Of a stretch of DNA of 50,228 nt, positions 39,788-47,144 are shown piece by piece. Made by a program: the position numbers and the translations under genes. Positions within the stretch are counted from its first letter, which is position 1. Each line of letters starts with the position of its first letter. The notes beneath the pieces were generated by a model that worked only from the letters and a program-made list of their open reading frames with translations, ran no database searches and was not told the origin of the DNA. This stretch comes from a virus, in the IMG/VR virus record IMGVR_UViG_3300050821_004815, positions 1-50,228 of that record; one strand, given 5' to 3'.

Positions 39788-40054
39788 CTAGATCGCTGGC
39801 GGGGTGGGGTTTGCCTCGAAGTGCTTGCACGCCCACGCCCGATACGGGATCTCGGGCAGTTTGGCGCTGCTCATGAACAGCGCCTTCCGGCAGCGGGCCG
39901 GTTTCAGGTTGCCCTTCGGATCCCGCTGTCCCTTGCTCGCCCAATGGCTGCACTCCCTGCATGTGTGTCGGCCGTCAATGGCAAAATGCGCTTGTCCCGG
40001 CAAAGTTACAATCTGCGCAACATTTTCGTCGGTCAGGTGAAGCGAACCGACCAT
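39788..40054 (-). CDS. Small Cys-rich (zinc-finger-like) protein
   Basis: 88 aa from ATG 40054, which shares its A with the terminase TGA. Cysteines are arranged C-x2-C (HTCRECSHW), C (ARCRKAL), C (WACKHFE), suggesting a zinc site. Helper proteins beside the large terminase often have this size. The role is inferred only from position. Confidence 0.6.
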   Translation of the reverse strand: MVGSLHLTDENVAQIVTLPGQAHFAIDGRHTCRECSHWASKGQRDPKGNLKPARCRKALFMSSAKLPEIPYRAWACKHFEANPTPPAI

Positions 40055-41409
40055 CAGACGAGGCCCCTGATCTTTCTGCGCAAGCGGCCGCCAGAATGGC
40101 GCATTGAGGACACCAAAGCCATCCCGACGCAACCGGTGCGGAAGGCGTCGGCCGCGTCCTCGGCCTCGTCGGGAATGGCCTGGCCGGTCTTGCCGCGCCG
40201 ATAAGAGCGCAGGCGCGCGAGACCGCGCCGGGTGGCGTCCTGGTCGAACCAGGAGACCCCGAGCACGCCGCGGGTGGCGGTGATGCCGTCCTCGGTGTTG
40301 TGGTTGGGCACCGTCAACACCGGCTCGGCGAGCAGGGAGAACAGTTCGTGCTTGCGCGAGTGGCCGGTCGAAAGCTCGCGCACCTCGACGTCGTGCGGCA
40401 AAAGGTGGGCGCGGTACTTGAAGCCGCCGGCCTTGGCCTTCAAATGCAGCAAGTCGCTATAATGGGCGAGCTTCTTGCCCGTGCCCTCGATGTAGTCGAT
40501 CCAGTGGACCTCTCTTCCGGCAAGCTGGAACAACCATACACACTGCAGATGCCGGATACCCAGGTCCCAGGCAGTGATGACGTCAGTATTCAGATCCGGC
40601 GAGACTTTGCAAACCCGGCCCTGGAGCTGCAAGTCGTTCAAGGCTTCCGCGTAGTAGGCGCCCTCGACCGGGGCCTCGAAGGAATTGAGCATCTCGCGCG
40701 CGAACTCGTCGACCGACATGTCCTTGCGCATCTTCTCGACTTCTTCCGGCGGCAAGGCCTCGGTGCCGGTGTCGGTGATCTTGATGTCGAAGATGTCCCA
40801 GTCGGGGTCGTCCTCGGCCCTTAGCTTGAGCTTGTGAAAGTGATCGTCGCCGGCGGAGGTGCCGGAAACGATGGCAAAGCCGCGGTAGTCGGCGAGGGCG
40901 GGACGGACGACCGAGGTGAAGGCCTGCGGGGCGAGGAGGGGGTATTCGTCGAGCACCGCGCCGTCGAGGTAGACGCCGCGCATGCGCTCGTAGGCCAGCG
41001 CCCCGCCGTACAGCCGAATGGTCGCGCCGCCGGGGAAGACGATGGTCAGCTCGCCTTCGAGGGAGCGGATGCCCGGGATGTTAGCGGTGTACTGCTTGAG
41101 GTAGCTCCACACCAGGTCCTTGGTCTGGTCGAACGAGGGCCCGATGTAAGCGTATCTGGGGGGCGGGGTGAGGCGCGGGTTATTGAGAGCCGCGGCGATC
41201 AACTCGTTGGCGAGGGCGACGGTTTTCCCCGCGCGGCGGTGGCAGACGGCGAATTTCCAGCGCTTGGTTGACTGGTGGAGCGGGATGAAATGTTTGCGCG
41301 GCTTGTAGGGGAGAACAACTTCCTCGGTCAGCTCGGCTGTTTCTGCAGTAATGTCTTCCTCCCATCCGCCGAGCGGCCGATGCGCCGCCAGCCCGCGGCT
41401 TTGAAGCAC
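40054..41409 (-). CDS. Terminase large subunit
   Basis: 451 aa. The ATPase has Walker A CHRRAGKT (56-63), adenine-side FIPLHQSTKRW, and Walker B GAVLDE (150-155) with motif III VSGTSAG (181-187). The nuclease has VITAWDLGI (D282), LPHDVEV and a C-terminal DEAEDAADAF acidic set. It packages DNA into the prohead. The start is uncertain: GTG 41409 lies within the upstream gene, while a GGGAGG lies before residue ~20, with no standard start codon there. Confidence 0.88.
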   Translation of the reverse strand: MLQSRGLAAHRPLGGWEEDITAETAELTEEVVLPYKPRKHFIPLHQSTKRWKFAVCHRRAGKTVALANELIAAALNNPRLTPPPRYAYIGPSFDQTKDLVWSYLKQYTANIPGIRSLEGELTIVFPGGATIRLYGGALAYERMRGVYLDGAVLDEYPLLAPQAFTSVVRPALADYRGFAIVSGTSAGDDHFHKLKLRAEDDPDWDIFDIKITDTGTEALPPEEVEKMRKDMSVDEFAREMLNSFEAPVEGAYYAEALNDLQLQGRVCKVSPDLNTDVITAWDLGIRHLQCVWLFQLAGREVHWIDYIEGTGKKLAHYSDLLHLKAKAGGFKYRAHLLPHDVEVRELSTGHSRKHELFSLLAEPVLTVPNHNTEDGITATRGVLGVSWFDQDATRRGLARLRSYRRGKTGQAIPDEAEDAADAFRTGCVGMALVSSMRHSGGRLRRKIRGLV

Positions 41410-41762
41410 GCACCGGGATTTGGAGAGCGCACCTTAGCATCGAACACGTAAGTCAGGAGACCGTCAGGCCCGACATCGTGCTCGGCGATGAGGATGGCCT
41501 CGGCGGCGAGAATGAGTTGGGACGAAAGGACCGGGCCCTCGTTGCGAAAAATCGTGCAGGTCCAGCCGTCGAGGCCGTTCATCGCCCTGATGCCCGAGCG
41601 CGGGTGAGGCCGCCACCAGCCGAACACAGCATCGTCGGCGAGGAGGACCAAGGTCTGGCCAGGCGGCATGAATTGCGGCGAACCAGGCTTGCGCCGACTG
41701 TAATGCCGGTCGGCCAGCGAGGCGGCCCGGGGGTCGAACTTATGACTGATCCGCCACATCAT
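41328..41762 (-). CDS. GNAT-like phage protein (Mom-like candidate)
   Basis: 144 aa. ISHKFDPRAASLADRHYSRR, TLVLLADDAVFGWWRPH, TIFRNEGPVLSSQLILAAEA and PGACFKAAGWRRIG follow a known phage family with a GNAT-type fold. The DRHYSR motif and final GACF-x-x-AGW recall Mom-type DNA-modifying acyltransferases. Whether it modifies DNA is inference. It lies between the two terminase genes, overlapping both. Confidence 0.6.
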   Translation of the reverse strand: MMWRISHKFDPRAASLADRHYSRRKPGSPQFMPPGQTLVLLADDAVFGWWRPHPRSGIRAMNGLDGWTCTIFRNEGPVLSSQLILAAEAILIAEHDVGPDGLLTYVFDAKVRSPNPGACFKAAGWRRIGRSADGRKTLLQKQPS

Positions 41763-42243
41763 CGGCGTCGGTCCTCCAGCGGAAGGTAATCGATTTCGGG
41801 GTGAGTTGGATCTGAGCGCTGGACTGGATTGTGCTGGGCGGCGCGGGGCTCAGAGGGTGCCCCATGGCGGCGCGGGACTGCAGGACTTTTGTCGAAGCCC
41901 ATTCGAGGGCGCGCTGGTCGGCGGTCGGGGAATAGAGGGTGCGAATGGGGATGCTGGCGGCGCGGGCGACAGTGAGGGAATAAGCCTCTTCGAACACACG
42001 CTGCAGACGAGGGGATTGGCGGATGAGGCGGGCGAGACGAAATTCCGGGATGCGAAGAAGGGAGGCGGCGTCGGGCAGTGAACCATGCGCGAGATGGATG
42101 GCGGTCGCCGCTTCATCCGGATCGAGCGGGAGAGAAGGGGGGCGCTCGTCCCAAGGATAGTAGGGAAGCGGGGCAAATTCGAGATCATGCTCAGGAGAAG
42201 CGTTGGGATCGACCAGAGTAAGATAGGGTTTATCTGCGCACAT
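41740..42243 (-). CDS. Putative terminase small subunit
   Basis: 167 aa, first gene of the late operon. Residues 44-85 (AATAIHLAHGSLPDAASLLR, then EFRLARLIRQSPRLQRVFEE) form a helix-turn-helix typical of small terminases. The C-terminal beta-like tail QIQLTPKSITFRWR could contact the large subunit. Position upstream of TerL supports the call. Confidence 0.68.
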   Translation of the reverse strand: MCADKPYLTLVDPNASPEHDLEFAPLPYYPWDERPPSLPLDPDEAATAIHLAHGSLPDAASLLRIPEFRLARLIRQSPRLQRVFEEAYSLTVARAASIPIRTLYSPTADQRALEWASTKVLQSRAAMGHPLSPAPPSTIQSSAQIQLTPKSITFRWRTDADDVADQS

Positions 42244-42530
42244 TTGTTAATAAGTATACCTCATTGCGTGATCGGCGACACCCCCGGCCCCGGTTCCGCT
42301 AGAAGCCCCACATGGGGGGGGTCCAAACGCTTCGCTAATAGGCTAACAGCCTCGCAACCAATTGACATGGTTGCACAATCCGTGCGCGGAGCGCGCTCAT
42401 AGACCACTAGAGCTATGGGCTAAGCATGCGCTAAACACCCACTAGATGTTGCGCTATCACTAGGGCAGGCCCATGTGAGAGATGCCCATAACGCATAGGT
42501 GATCCAATCTTTAATTGCGTATAGTCTCTT
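42244..42530. promoter_or_regulatory. Divergent intergenic region with CACTAG repeats
   Basis: About 390 bases lie between the divergent late (minus) and early (plus) genes, with no credible gene. CACTAG occurs three times (42405, 42440, 42458), spaced 35 and 18 bases, as operator-like sites. A run of eight G at ~42314 and a TATACT on the minus strand 9 bases before the terminase start are also seen. It likely controls the switch between the two transcription directions. Confidence 0.5.
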
Positions 42531-42557
42531 GACATTTTGACACTCGGATGCTATCTC
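42529..42557 (+). promoter_or_regulatory. Candidate sigma70 promoter for the GP88-like gene
   Basis: TTGACA (42529-42534), 17-base spacer, TATCTC. It lies about 75 bases before ATG 42631 and has the same spacing as the 9324 promoter. Confidence 0.5.
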
Positions 42558-42630
42558 CCTCTTGCGCGCGTGGTTGCGCGCCTATGTCACGCATTTAAAT
42601 ATCAGACCACAAAGCCAGAGGGTGCAAACT

Positions 42631-43359
42631 ATGCGATTTACACAGTTCTTTTCGCTCGACTCGCCAAAAGCGATCAAAGCGCGCGCTTACGGATGGATGA
42701 ACGCGATTAACTACATGGCCCCGCACCGCTACGCCGGTGTCGGCGATCTCTGCGGCAATGCCTCGCCGGGGTGCATCGCCCTTTGTTTGGGTTTGCACTC
42801 AGGTCAAGCCGCAATGGTCAAGGGCGGCCGCTTGCGCGCCATGAATAGCGTTCGGCGCTCACGCGTGATGAAAGCGCGCTTGCTAATGGAAGACCGCAAG
42901 GCGTTCATGGCCGAGCTTATCGCTGGCGTCGAACGCGCCGAACGCAAGGCCATCCGCGAAGGCCTTCAGCTGTGCGTTCGTCTCAACGGCGCGACTGACC
43001 TCGCATGGGAAGGCCTAGCGCCGTGGATATTCACCCGCTGGTCGCATCTGCAGTTCGTCGATTATACCAAGAGCTTAAAGCGCGCTCTGGCTCACGCCGC
43101 TGGCAAAATGCCAGCGAACTATCACCTGACCTTTAGCCGCTCCGAGACCAACACGGACGACTGTCGGCAAGTGCTCGCAGCGGGCGGAAACGTCGCCGTT
43201 GTGAGCTCGCGGCCAATGCCTTCGAGCTATCTCGGCGCCGCGGTGATCGACGGCGACGAACATGACCTCCGCCACTTGGATCCAAAGGGCGTTGTGGTCT
43301 GGCTGAAGCCAAAAGGAAACCGCGCCAAGCGGGATAAATCGGGCTTTGTTCTCCGGTAG
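42631..43359 (+). CDS. GP88-family phage protein
   Basis: 242 aa from ATG 42631, preceded by AGGGTGCAAACT. Features are CGNASPGCIALCLGLHSG, RRSRVMKARLLMEDRKAFM, CVRLNGATDLAWEG, FVDYTKSLKRAL, NYHLTFSRSETN and IDGDEHDLRHLDPKG. These match the 'gene product 88' domain of many phages, which has conserved Cys and Asp residues and unknown function. It is the first gene of the right-hand early block and has its own promoter and terminator, so it is a monocistronic unit. Confidence 0.82.
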   Translation: MRFTQFFSLDSPKAIKARAYGWMNAINYMAPHRYAGVGDLCGNASPGCIALCLGLHSGQAAMVKGGRLRAMNSVRRSRVMKARLLMEDRKAFMAELIAGVERAERKAIREGLQLCVRLNGATDLAWEGLAPWIFTRWSHLQFVDYTKSLKRALAHAAGKMPANYHLTFSRSETNTDDCRQVLAAGGNVAVVSSRPMPSSYLGAAVIDGDEHDLRHLDPKGVVVWLKPKGNRAKRDKSGFVLR

Positions 43360-43380
43360 GCCAACTGTATACTTGTTCGA

Positions 43381-43411
43381 AAAAGCCGGGGTATATCACC
43401 CCGGCTTTTTT
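43381..43411 (+). terminator. Rho-independent terminator
   Basis: A perfect 12-bp stem AAAAGCCGGGGT / ACCCCGGCTTTT with a 5-base loop, running into TTTTTT. Classic form; ends the GP88-like transcript. Confidence 0.92.
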
Positions 43412-43711
43412 GTGGGAAGGTGGGCCTCCGGCGGACCGAACCGAGGGCCTGAAAACCCCAAATCTCCCCCAGAGTGCAAATGATATCAAATTAGAAAATA
43501 ACTCCGTGTACAAAGGTATTCGGCCTATTATATATGCGGAAAAATGCGGAGCTAGTTCTACACTACCAATTTTGGTAAACACTGTTATTTTCGACACTTT
43601 TTTCCGCGCGGGTGATATGCTCGCATAGCTTTGCAAACGGCTTGATTGTAGAAGCTCCTATGTGCTAAGTTAGCAATATTGACATTTCTCCACAAAGAAA
43701 GCGGTGCAAAT
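43412..43711 (+). promoter_or_regulatory. AT-rich regulatory region with palindromes
   Basis: About 300 bases, clearly AT-richer than the genome from ~43480. It holds TACCAA-TT-TTGGTA (43564-43577), a perfect palindrome GCTAA-G-TTAGC (43664-43674), a direct repeat TGCGGA (~43537-43552) and TTGACA at 43679. Best read as promoter plus operators for the 43712 operon. A 72-codon frame through it has no supporting signals. Confidence 0.5.
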
Positions 43712-44332
43712 ATGTTAAAGCCTACGGAAAAGCTAAAACTCATGATAGCCGAGTCTCCCCTTCACAAGGGGCCCCGGATGCGCTTCGCCGATTTGTGCGG
43801 CGCCTTCTACGCCCTCCAACAAGGCTTCAGCCGCACCGTAGTGGCCAAAGCCTTCGGCTTGTCCGTCTCGTCGACCAGCCTGCTTAGCCATTGCGACCGC
43901 GCCGGAAGCCGCCACTACCGCCGGATCGCCGAGGAATTCCATAAACTCGGCGAGGAGGCCTTCGGCGAGGCCTACTACACCCACGCCATCCACGAACGAA
44001 TCTCCCGCTTCCGCATGGGCGTCCCCGACGCAACCGATATCAAAACCCGCCTCGCCGACAACAAAGCCCAAAAATACGAAGGCAAATTTTGGCTCGAAAA
44101 TTACCAGAAACAACCGATTGAAATCGAGATCGCCTTTCGCGCAGCTGGCGACGATCTTGCCGCCGACTACCAAACCGGCGAGCAAACCCGGCCGCTGCCC
44201 GCCGGATGGGCGTGGCGCAGCGACGATAATTGGGAGCACTGGTCGGAAGCCCGCTGGCGAACAAGCTCCGAATGTTTCGACGGCGCTCACGAAAGCCACG
44301 GCGTTCCCTCACCCCGAAGGCAACGCGCATGA
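43712..44332 (+). CDS. Helix-turn-helix regulator
   Basis: 206 aa from ATG 43712 (CGGTGCAAAT just upstream). FADLCGAFYALQQGFSRTVV, then AKAFGLSVSSTSLLSHCDR, is a helix-turn-helix; then LGEEAFGEAYYTHAIHERIS. The layout matches the smaller proteins at 198 and 46779, so the three are likely paralogues. The C-terminal half is Trp-rich (GWAWRSDDNWEHWSEARW). It sits behind a palindrome-bearing promoter, consistent with autoregulation. Confidence 0.68.
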   Translation: MLKPTEKLKLMIAESPLHKGPRMRFADLCGAFYALQQGFSRTVVAKAFGLSVSSTSLLSHCDRAGSRHYRRIAEEFHKLGEEAFGEAYYTHAIHERISRFRMGVPDATDIKTRLADNKAQKYEGKFWLENYQKQPIEIEIAFRAAGDDLAADYQTGEQTRPLPAGWAWRSDDNWEHWSEARWRTSSECFDGAHESHGVPSPRRQRA

Positions 44333-44601
44333 CAACCCGCCCGCACAACGTCGATAAGTCCGCCCATCAGCGCGCCGCTAAGGCCCAACGCGCCGAAGAT
44401 GCCCGCACCCACGTCAAAGCCCGCATGCTGGTCGCCTACTGGACCAAGCACAAACACGGCGATTGGCGCGCCACCGACGGCCGCTGGTTTGCCGCCGACA
44501 TGTGCGAACTAACGGTCGAATTGCTCAACCGCGAAATCCAAGCGACCGAACCGGAGGCCGTCTTTCGCGAGGCGCAACGATTTCTAGAAAAGTCCAGATA
44601 A
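44329..44601 (+). CDS. Small basic hypothetical protein
   Basis: 90 aa from ATG 44329 (ATGA overlap). A basic, Ala-rich N-terminus (HQRAAKAQRAEDARTHVKAR) precedes YWTKHKHGDWRATDGRWFA and a helical end. Coupled to the HTH gene, so possibly an accessory DNA-binding protein. Confidence 0.6.
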   Translation: MTTRPHNVDKSAHQRAAKAQRAEDARTHVKARMLVAYWTKHKHGDWRATDGRWFAADMCELTVELLNREIQATEPEAVFREAQRFLEKSR

Positions 44602-44607
44602 TTGTCC

Positions 44608-44636
44608 TTGACAGGCGCAAACGCGCCCATTATATG
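44608..44636 (+). promoter_or_regulatory. Candidate sigma70 promoter
   Basis: TTGACA (44608-44613), 17-base spacer, TATATG, 43 bases before ATG 44679. GGCGCAAACGCGCC in the spacer is a hairpin/operator-like inverted repeat. Confidence 0.6.
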
Positions 44637-44678
44637 GTTCTTAGCAGGGTTGGTCCCCTGGCAAACATAGGTGCAATC

Positions 44679-44927
44679 ATGTTCACGCTGAAATTCAACG
44701 ACACTCCCGCTCACGCCGAGCACGATTGGTTGGTGCTCGATAAAGGCGTGTTCGTCGCCGGTTTCGCCACCAGCAATGGCGCTGAGAACTGGATCAGGGC
44801 GCGCGAACAAGAGCGCGCTCAAGCGCGCGCGATCTTCCGCAAGGCCCGCATCGAGCGCGCCCTCAAGGCGGCCGGCCCGCGCGTCACCAAGCGCGAACGC
44901 GCGCTCATCGAAGGATTATTCTCATGA
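44679..44927 (+). CDS. Small hypothetical protein
   Basis: 82 aa from ATG 44679 (AGGTGCAATC upstream). A beta-strand start (FTLKFNDTPAHAEHDWLVLD), then a long basic helix (ENWIRAREQERAQARAIFRK, ALKAAGPRVTKRERALIEG). First gene of a new transcription unit; ATGA overlap with the next. Function unknown. Confidence 0.62.
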   Translation: MFTLKFNDTPAHAEHDWLVLDKGVFVAGFATSNGAENWIRAREQERAQARAIFRKARIERALKAAGPRVTKRERALIEGLFS

Positions 44928-45109
44928 CCGCCCTCGATCTCGAAGACCGCGCCAGCTGCTGCGATTGCTGCGGCGAACTGAAAACCGACTGCCGCGACCA
45001 GACTTGGCGCGGCATGGACGTCCACATCTGCCCCGAATGCCGCGGCGCGGACGACGACGAGGCCGCGGATCGCGGTGATTTCGAATTTCACCGCGATTAC
45101 GACGCCTGA
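44924..45109 (+). CDS. Small zinc-ribbon protein
   Basis: 61 aa. CCDCCGELKTDC, then HICPECRG, give two CxxC pairs, a zinc ribbon; the ends are acidic (DDDEAADRGDFEF). ATGA overlap with the upstream gene. Acidic zinc ribbons of this size can mimic nucleic acid or bind RNA polymerase, but this is only a possibility. Confidence 0.65.
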   Translation: MTALDLEDRASCCDCCGELKTDCRDQTWRGMDVHICPECRGADDDEAADRGDFEFHRDYDA

Positions 45110-45120
45110 GAGAGGAGGTG

Positions 45121-45165
45121 ATGCCTTCCCTGCTCAGCGATGGCGCACCCTCGCACGCTGAGTAG
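45121..45165 (+). CDS. Possible 14-codon leader peptide
   Basis: GAGAGGAGGTG immediately precedes ATG, the strongest ribosome site in this block, for a peptide MPSLLSDGAPSHAE. Its coding region contains an inverted repeat CTCAGCG / CGCTGAG (45133-45139, 45156-45162). It ends 30 bases before the next gene. A leader/attenuator role is possible. Confidence 0.4.
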   Translation: MPSLLSDGAPSHAE

Positions 45166-45195
45166 GAACGACATCACAACCGTAAGGAAAACGCC

Positions 45196-45516
45196 ATGAC
45201 CACGGTTTGGACCGCTATCGACAAGGCCTTTCATCCGTCCTGGCTCGGCTTCCTGCCCGACATCCTGCTCGCCGAGGATAAGCGGCCGGTCAAAGCGCAG
45301 CTGGAGGACCGCTACGCCCACGGCGGCGGTTTTCGGCCCATCGCAGGCATGAAGCTCAACCGCATGACCATGATCATGCACTTTCCCGGCGATCCGCCTT
45401 ACGTGCCCGCGGCGTGGACACAGATTGGCGAAGAGAAGGTCTACTACTACCCGCTTTGCTCCCTCCTGCTGATCCTGCAGCCCGACCACAGTTGGGAAGT
45501 CACCCGCGTTGACTGA
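45196..45516 (+). CDS. Hypothetical protein
   Basis: 106 aa with TAAGGAAAA before ATG. WTAIDKAFHPSWLGFLPDIL, then YAHGGGFRPIAGMKLN, YYPLCSLLLILQPDHSWEV. Reads as a compact alpha/beta domain conserved in style with small phage proteins. Overlaps the TTG of the next gene. Function unknown. Confidence 0.62.
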   Translation: MTTVWTAIDKAFHPSWLGFLPDILLAEDKRPVKAQLEDRYAHGGGFRPIAGMKLNRMTMIMHFPGDPPYVPAAWTQIGEEKVYYYPLCSLLLILQPDHSWEVTRVD

Positions 45517-45706
45517 TGCCCGCGCCATCGCCGCTTCGGTCGAAGCGACCGCGCGCGACATCCAGATCGCGGCGCAGACCTACATCCGCGCGCCGAAGGG
45601 CGGCTGTGTGCGGCGCGATCTCTTGCCCGCCCTCGACCAATTGCACGAACGACTGAGCCATCAGCTGATCATTTTGTGCCGCAAGCACAAGGAGGACATC
45701 CGTTGA
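45509..45706 (+). CDS. Small helical hypothetical protein
   Basis: 65 aa from TTG 45509, overlapping the previous stop. Helical (AIAASVEATARDIQIAAQTY, LLPALDQLHERLSHQLII). The TTGA overlap with the next gene continues the coupled chain. Confidence 0.55.
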   Translation: MTDARAIAASVEATARDIQIAAQTYIRAPKGGCVRRDLLPALDQLHERLSHQLIILCRKHKEDIR

Positions 45707-45915
45707 CCGAGGACGAATACCAGCGCGTCAAACGCTTCGACGCCACCGAGCTAGGCGCAATGTGGAAAAAATACCATTTCGCCATGATCGATTACTGGTC
45801 GGCGGATGGGCAGGACGACATCTCGGCGGCCGATTTGAAGAAGCTCGATAAGGCCTTGAAAGAGGCGAGCGAGCCTTTTCACGCCAAGCTGATGGAGCTC
45901 GCTGGCGTCAAATGA
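45703..45915 (+). CDS. Small hypothetical protein
   Basis: 70 aa from TTG 45703 (TTGA overlap). EDEYQRVKRFDATELGAMWK, YHFAMIDYWSADGQDDISAA, then a charged helix. No known family. Confidence 0.55.
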   Translation: MTEDEYQRVKRFDATELGAMWKKYHFAMIDYWSADGQDDISAADLKKLDKALKEASEPFHAKLMELAGVK

Positions 45916-46184
45916 AACGGGCGATCCTGCTCATCGTTTGCGTGATCTACGTCTACAGCCTTTTGGAGCATACCGGCGTGAAACCTAATTCTTGGCAGAG
46001 CCAATACGGCGCCGCGCGCCGCAAGATCGATCATAAGCTCATAGCCGACCTTGAGCGGAAGATCGCCGCCGAGGACCGGATCAAGCCGTCCGAGATTCCC
46101 ATGGTCGACAACGCCGACGCCATCGACTTTCTGGACGCCGAGCGCAAACGGATCGCCCGCGCCTTCGGCCGGCCGATCAAGTGA
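45912..46184 (+). CDS. Small N-terminally anchored protein
   Basis: 90 aa from ATG 45912 (ATGA overlap). Hydrophobic N-terminus KRAILLIVCVIYVYSLLE as a membrane anchor, then a charged helix (DHKLIADLERKIAAEDR) and DAIDFLDAERKRIARAFG. Likely an inner-membrane-anchored early protein of unknown role. GTGA overlap with the next gene. Confidence 0.6.
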   Translation: MKRAILLIVCVIYVYSLLEHTGVKPNSWQSQYGAARRKIDHKLIADLERKIAAEDRIKPSEIPMVDNADAIDFLDAERKRIARAFGRPIK

Positions 46185-46642
46185 GCGACGTCTATCCGCC
46201 TGTCGTTCAGCGCCCTGCACTGCTGAAATTGGCCGAAGCTCTCCTGAGCCGGGACAATGCCTTGCGCCGCGACGAATGCAGTGATTGGCGCATCAATGGT
46301 AAACGCGGACACATTTACGCAATCCCAGGAACGCTTGATCGGCCCCATACGCCTGGATTTCAGATTTACATCGGATGCGAGTCGGTTAGGGAATGGTCGT
46401 ACGCCAAAAAGGCGCTCGCCCCCTTTACCGATCCGACCAATGACGGAGACGAGGAGGGAATGCTGTTTCTCGACCACCTCCCCTCGCCCAATGAAGCAGA
46501 GATTATCCGTCGATATGTTGGGATTGCCAAAAAGCGAGAGGTGAGTCCCGAGGAGCTTGACCGTCTACGTCGAATGGGAACCCGCTATAAAAGCTCCGAT
46601 CAGACGAAACGACCGGCCTCCGAGCTTCCGGAGGCAGAATGA
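46181..46642 (+). CDS. Hypothetical protein (153 aa)
   Basis: From GTG 46181 (GTGA overlap). N-terminal helix LLKLAEALLSRDNALRRDEC, a central alpha/beta part (GHIYAIPGTLDRPHTPGFQI, MLFLDHLPSPNEAEIIRRYV) and a disordered C-terminus RYKSSDQTKRPASELPEAE. The last 19 residues recur at the window start. The duplicated module begins inside this gene at 46582. Confidence 0.62.
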   Translation: MSDVYPPVVQRPALLKLAEALLSRDNALRRDECSDWRINGKRGHIYAIPGTLDRPHTPGFQIYIGCESVREWSYAKKALAPFTDPTNDGDEEGMLFLDHLPSPNEAEIIRRYVGIAKKREVSPEELDRLRRMGTRYKSSDQTKRPASELPEAE

Positions 46643-46767
46643 CCCTCAACCAGATCCTCGCCCAATTGGTGCGCGCCGCCGAATGGCAGCTGATGCGCAG
46701 ATCGCCGACCTGGGTGCTGCTCGGAATTGTCATGGGCGTCATCGCGCTCGCCCTGCTAAAGCACTGA
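46639..46767 (+). CDS. Small single-pass membrane protein, copy 2
   Basis: 42 aa, MTLNQILAQLVRAAEWQLMR, with the same single hydrophobic helix as the copy at 58-186 and four substitutions. ATG overlaps the previous TGA (ATGA). Confidence 0.7.
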   Translation: MTLNQILAQLVRAAEWQLMRRSPTWVLLGIVMGVIALALLKH

Positions 46768-46778
46768 GGGACACAAAC

Positions 46779-47144
46779 TTGGACGAACCGATGAGTATCG
46801 AGTTGGATAAAGCCCTAATGGCCCGTTCCCGGCGCAAGGTTAGGGCGTTGACCTTTGCCGACCGGGTGGCGATCAATCTGCTCTACGACAATCGGAAGGG
46901 CGTCAGCGGGCCCGTCTTGGCCCGCGTATTCGGGGTGTCGAAGAACACCATTTATTACAAATCGTTAACGGGTAAGGCTGACTCCTATCCGACTACCGGC
47001 GAGCAAGTGAACGAGGTCGAGGGGGAGATCGCCCGACTCGGGCGCGACGAGGCCAAGGCGATCTACCTGACCGACGAGATCCTCACCCGGGTCAACACCG
47101 AGCTGCAGCGCACTGCACGGCGCAAGGAACGGAGGCGGCGTTGA
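46779..47144 (+). CDS. Helix-turn-helix DNA-binding protein, copy 2
   Basis: 121 aa from TTG 46779 with GAGGGA 7 bases upstream. About 95% identical to the 198-563 protein. Changes include GEIARLG for EEIDRLG and a few neutral ones, so both copies appear functional. Its stop overlaps the next start as TTGA, where copy 1 has array A1. Confidence 0.7.
   Translation: MDEPMSIELDKALMARSRRKVRALTFADRVAINLLYDNRKGVSGPVLARVFGVSKNTIYYKSLTGKADSYPTTGEQVNEVEGEIARLGRDEAKAIYLTDEILTRVNTELQRTARRKERRRR

Noticed and set aside
42300-42330. Possible cos site or quadruplex at the G8 run
   Set aside because: Only one G run and no symmetrical cohesive-end arrangement; kept only as part of the regulatory gap.
43410-43628. 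72-codon ORF after the terminator
   Set aside because: Begins inside a terminator, has no ribosome site, and covers a palindrome-rich AT region.
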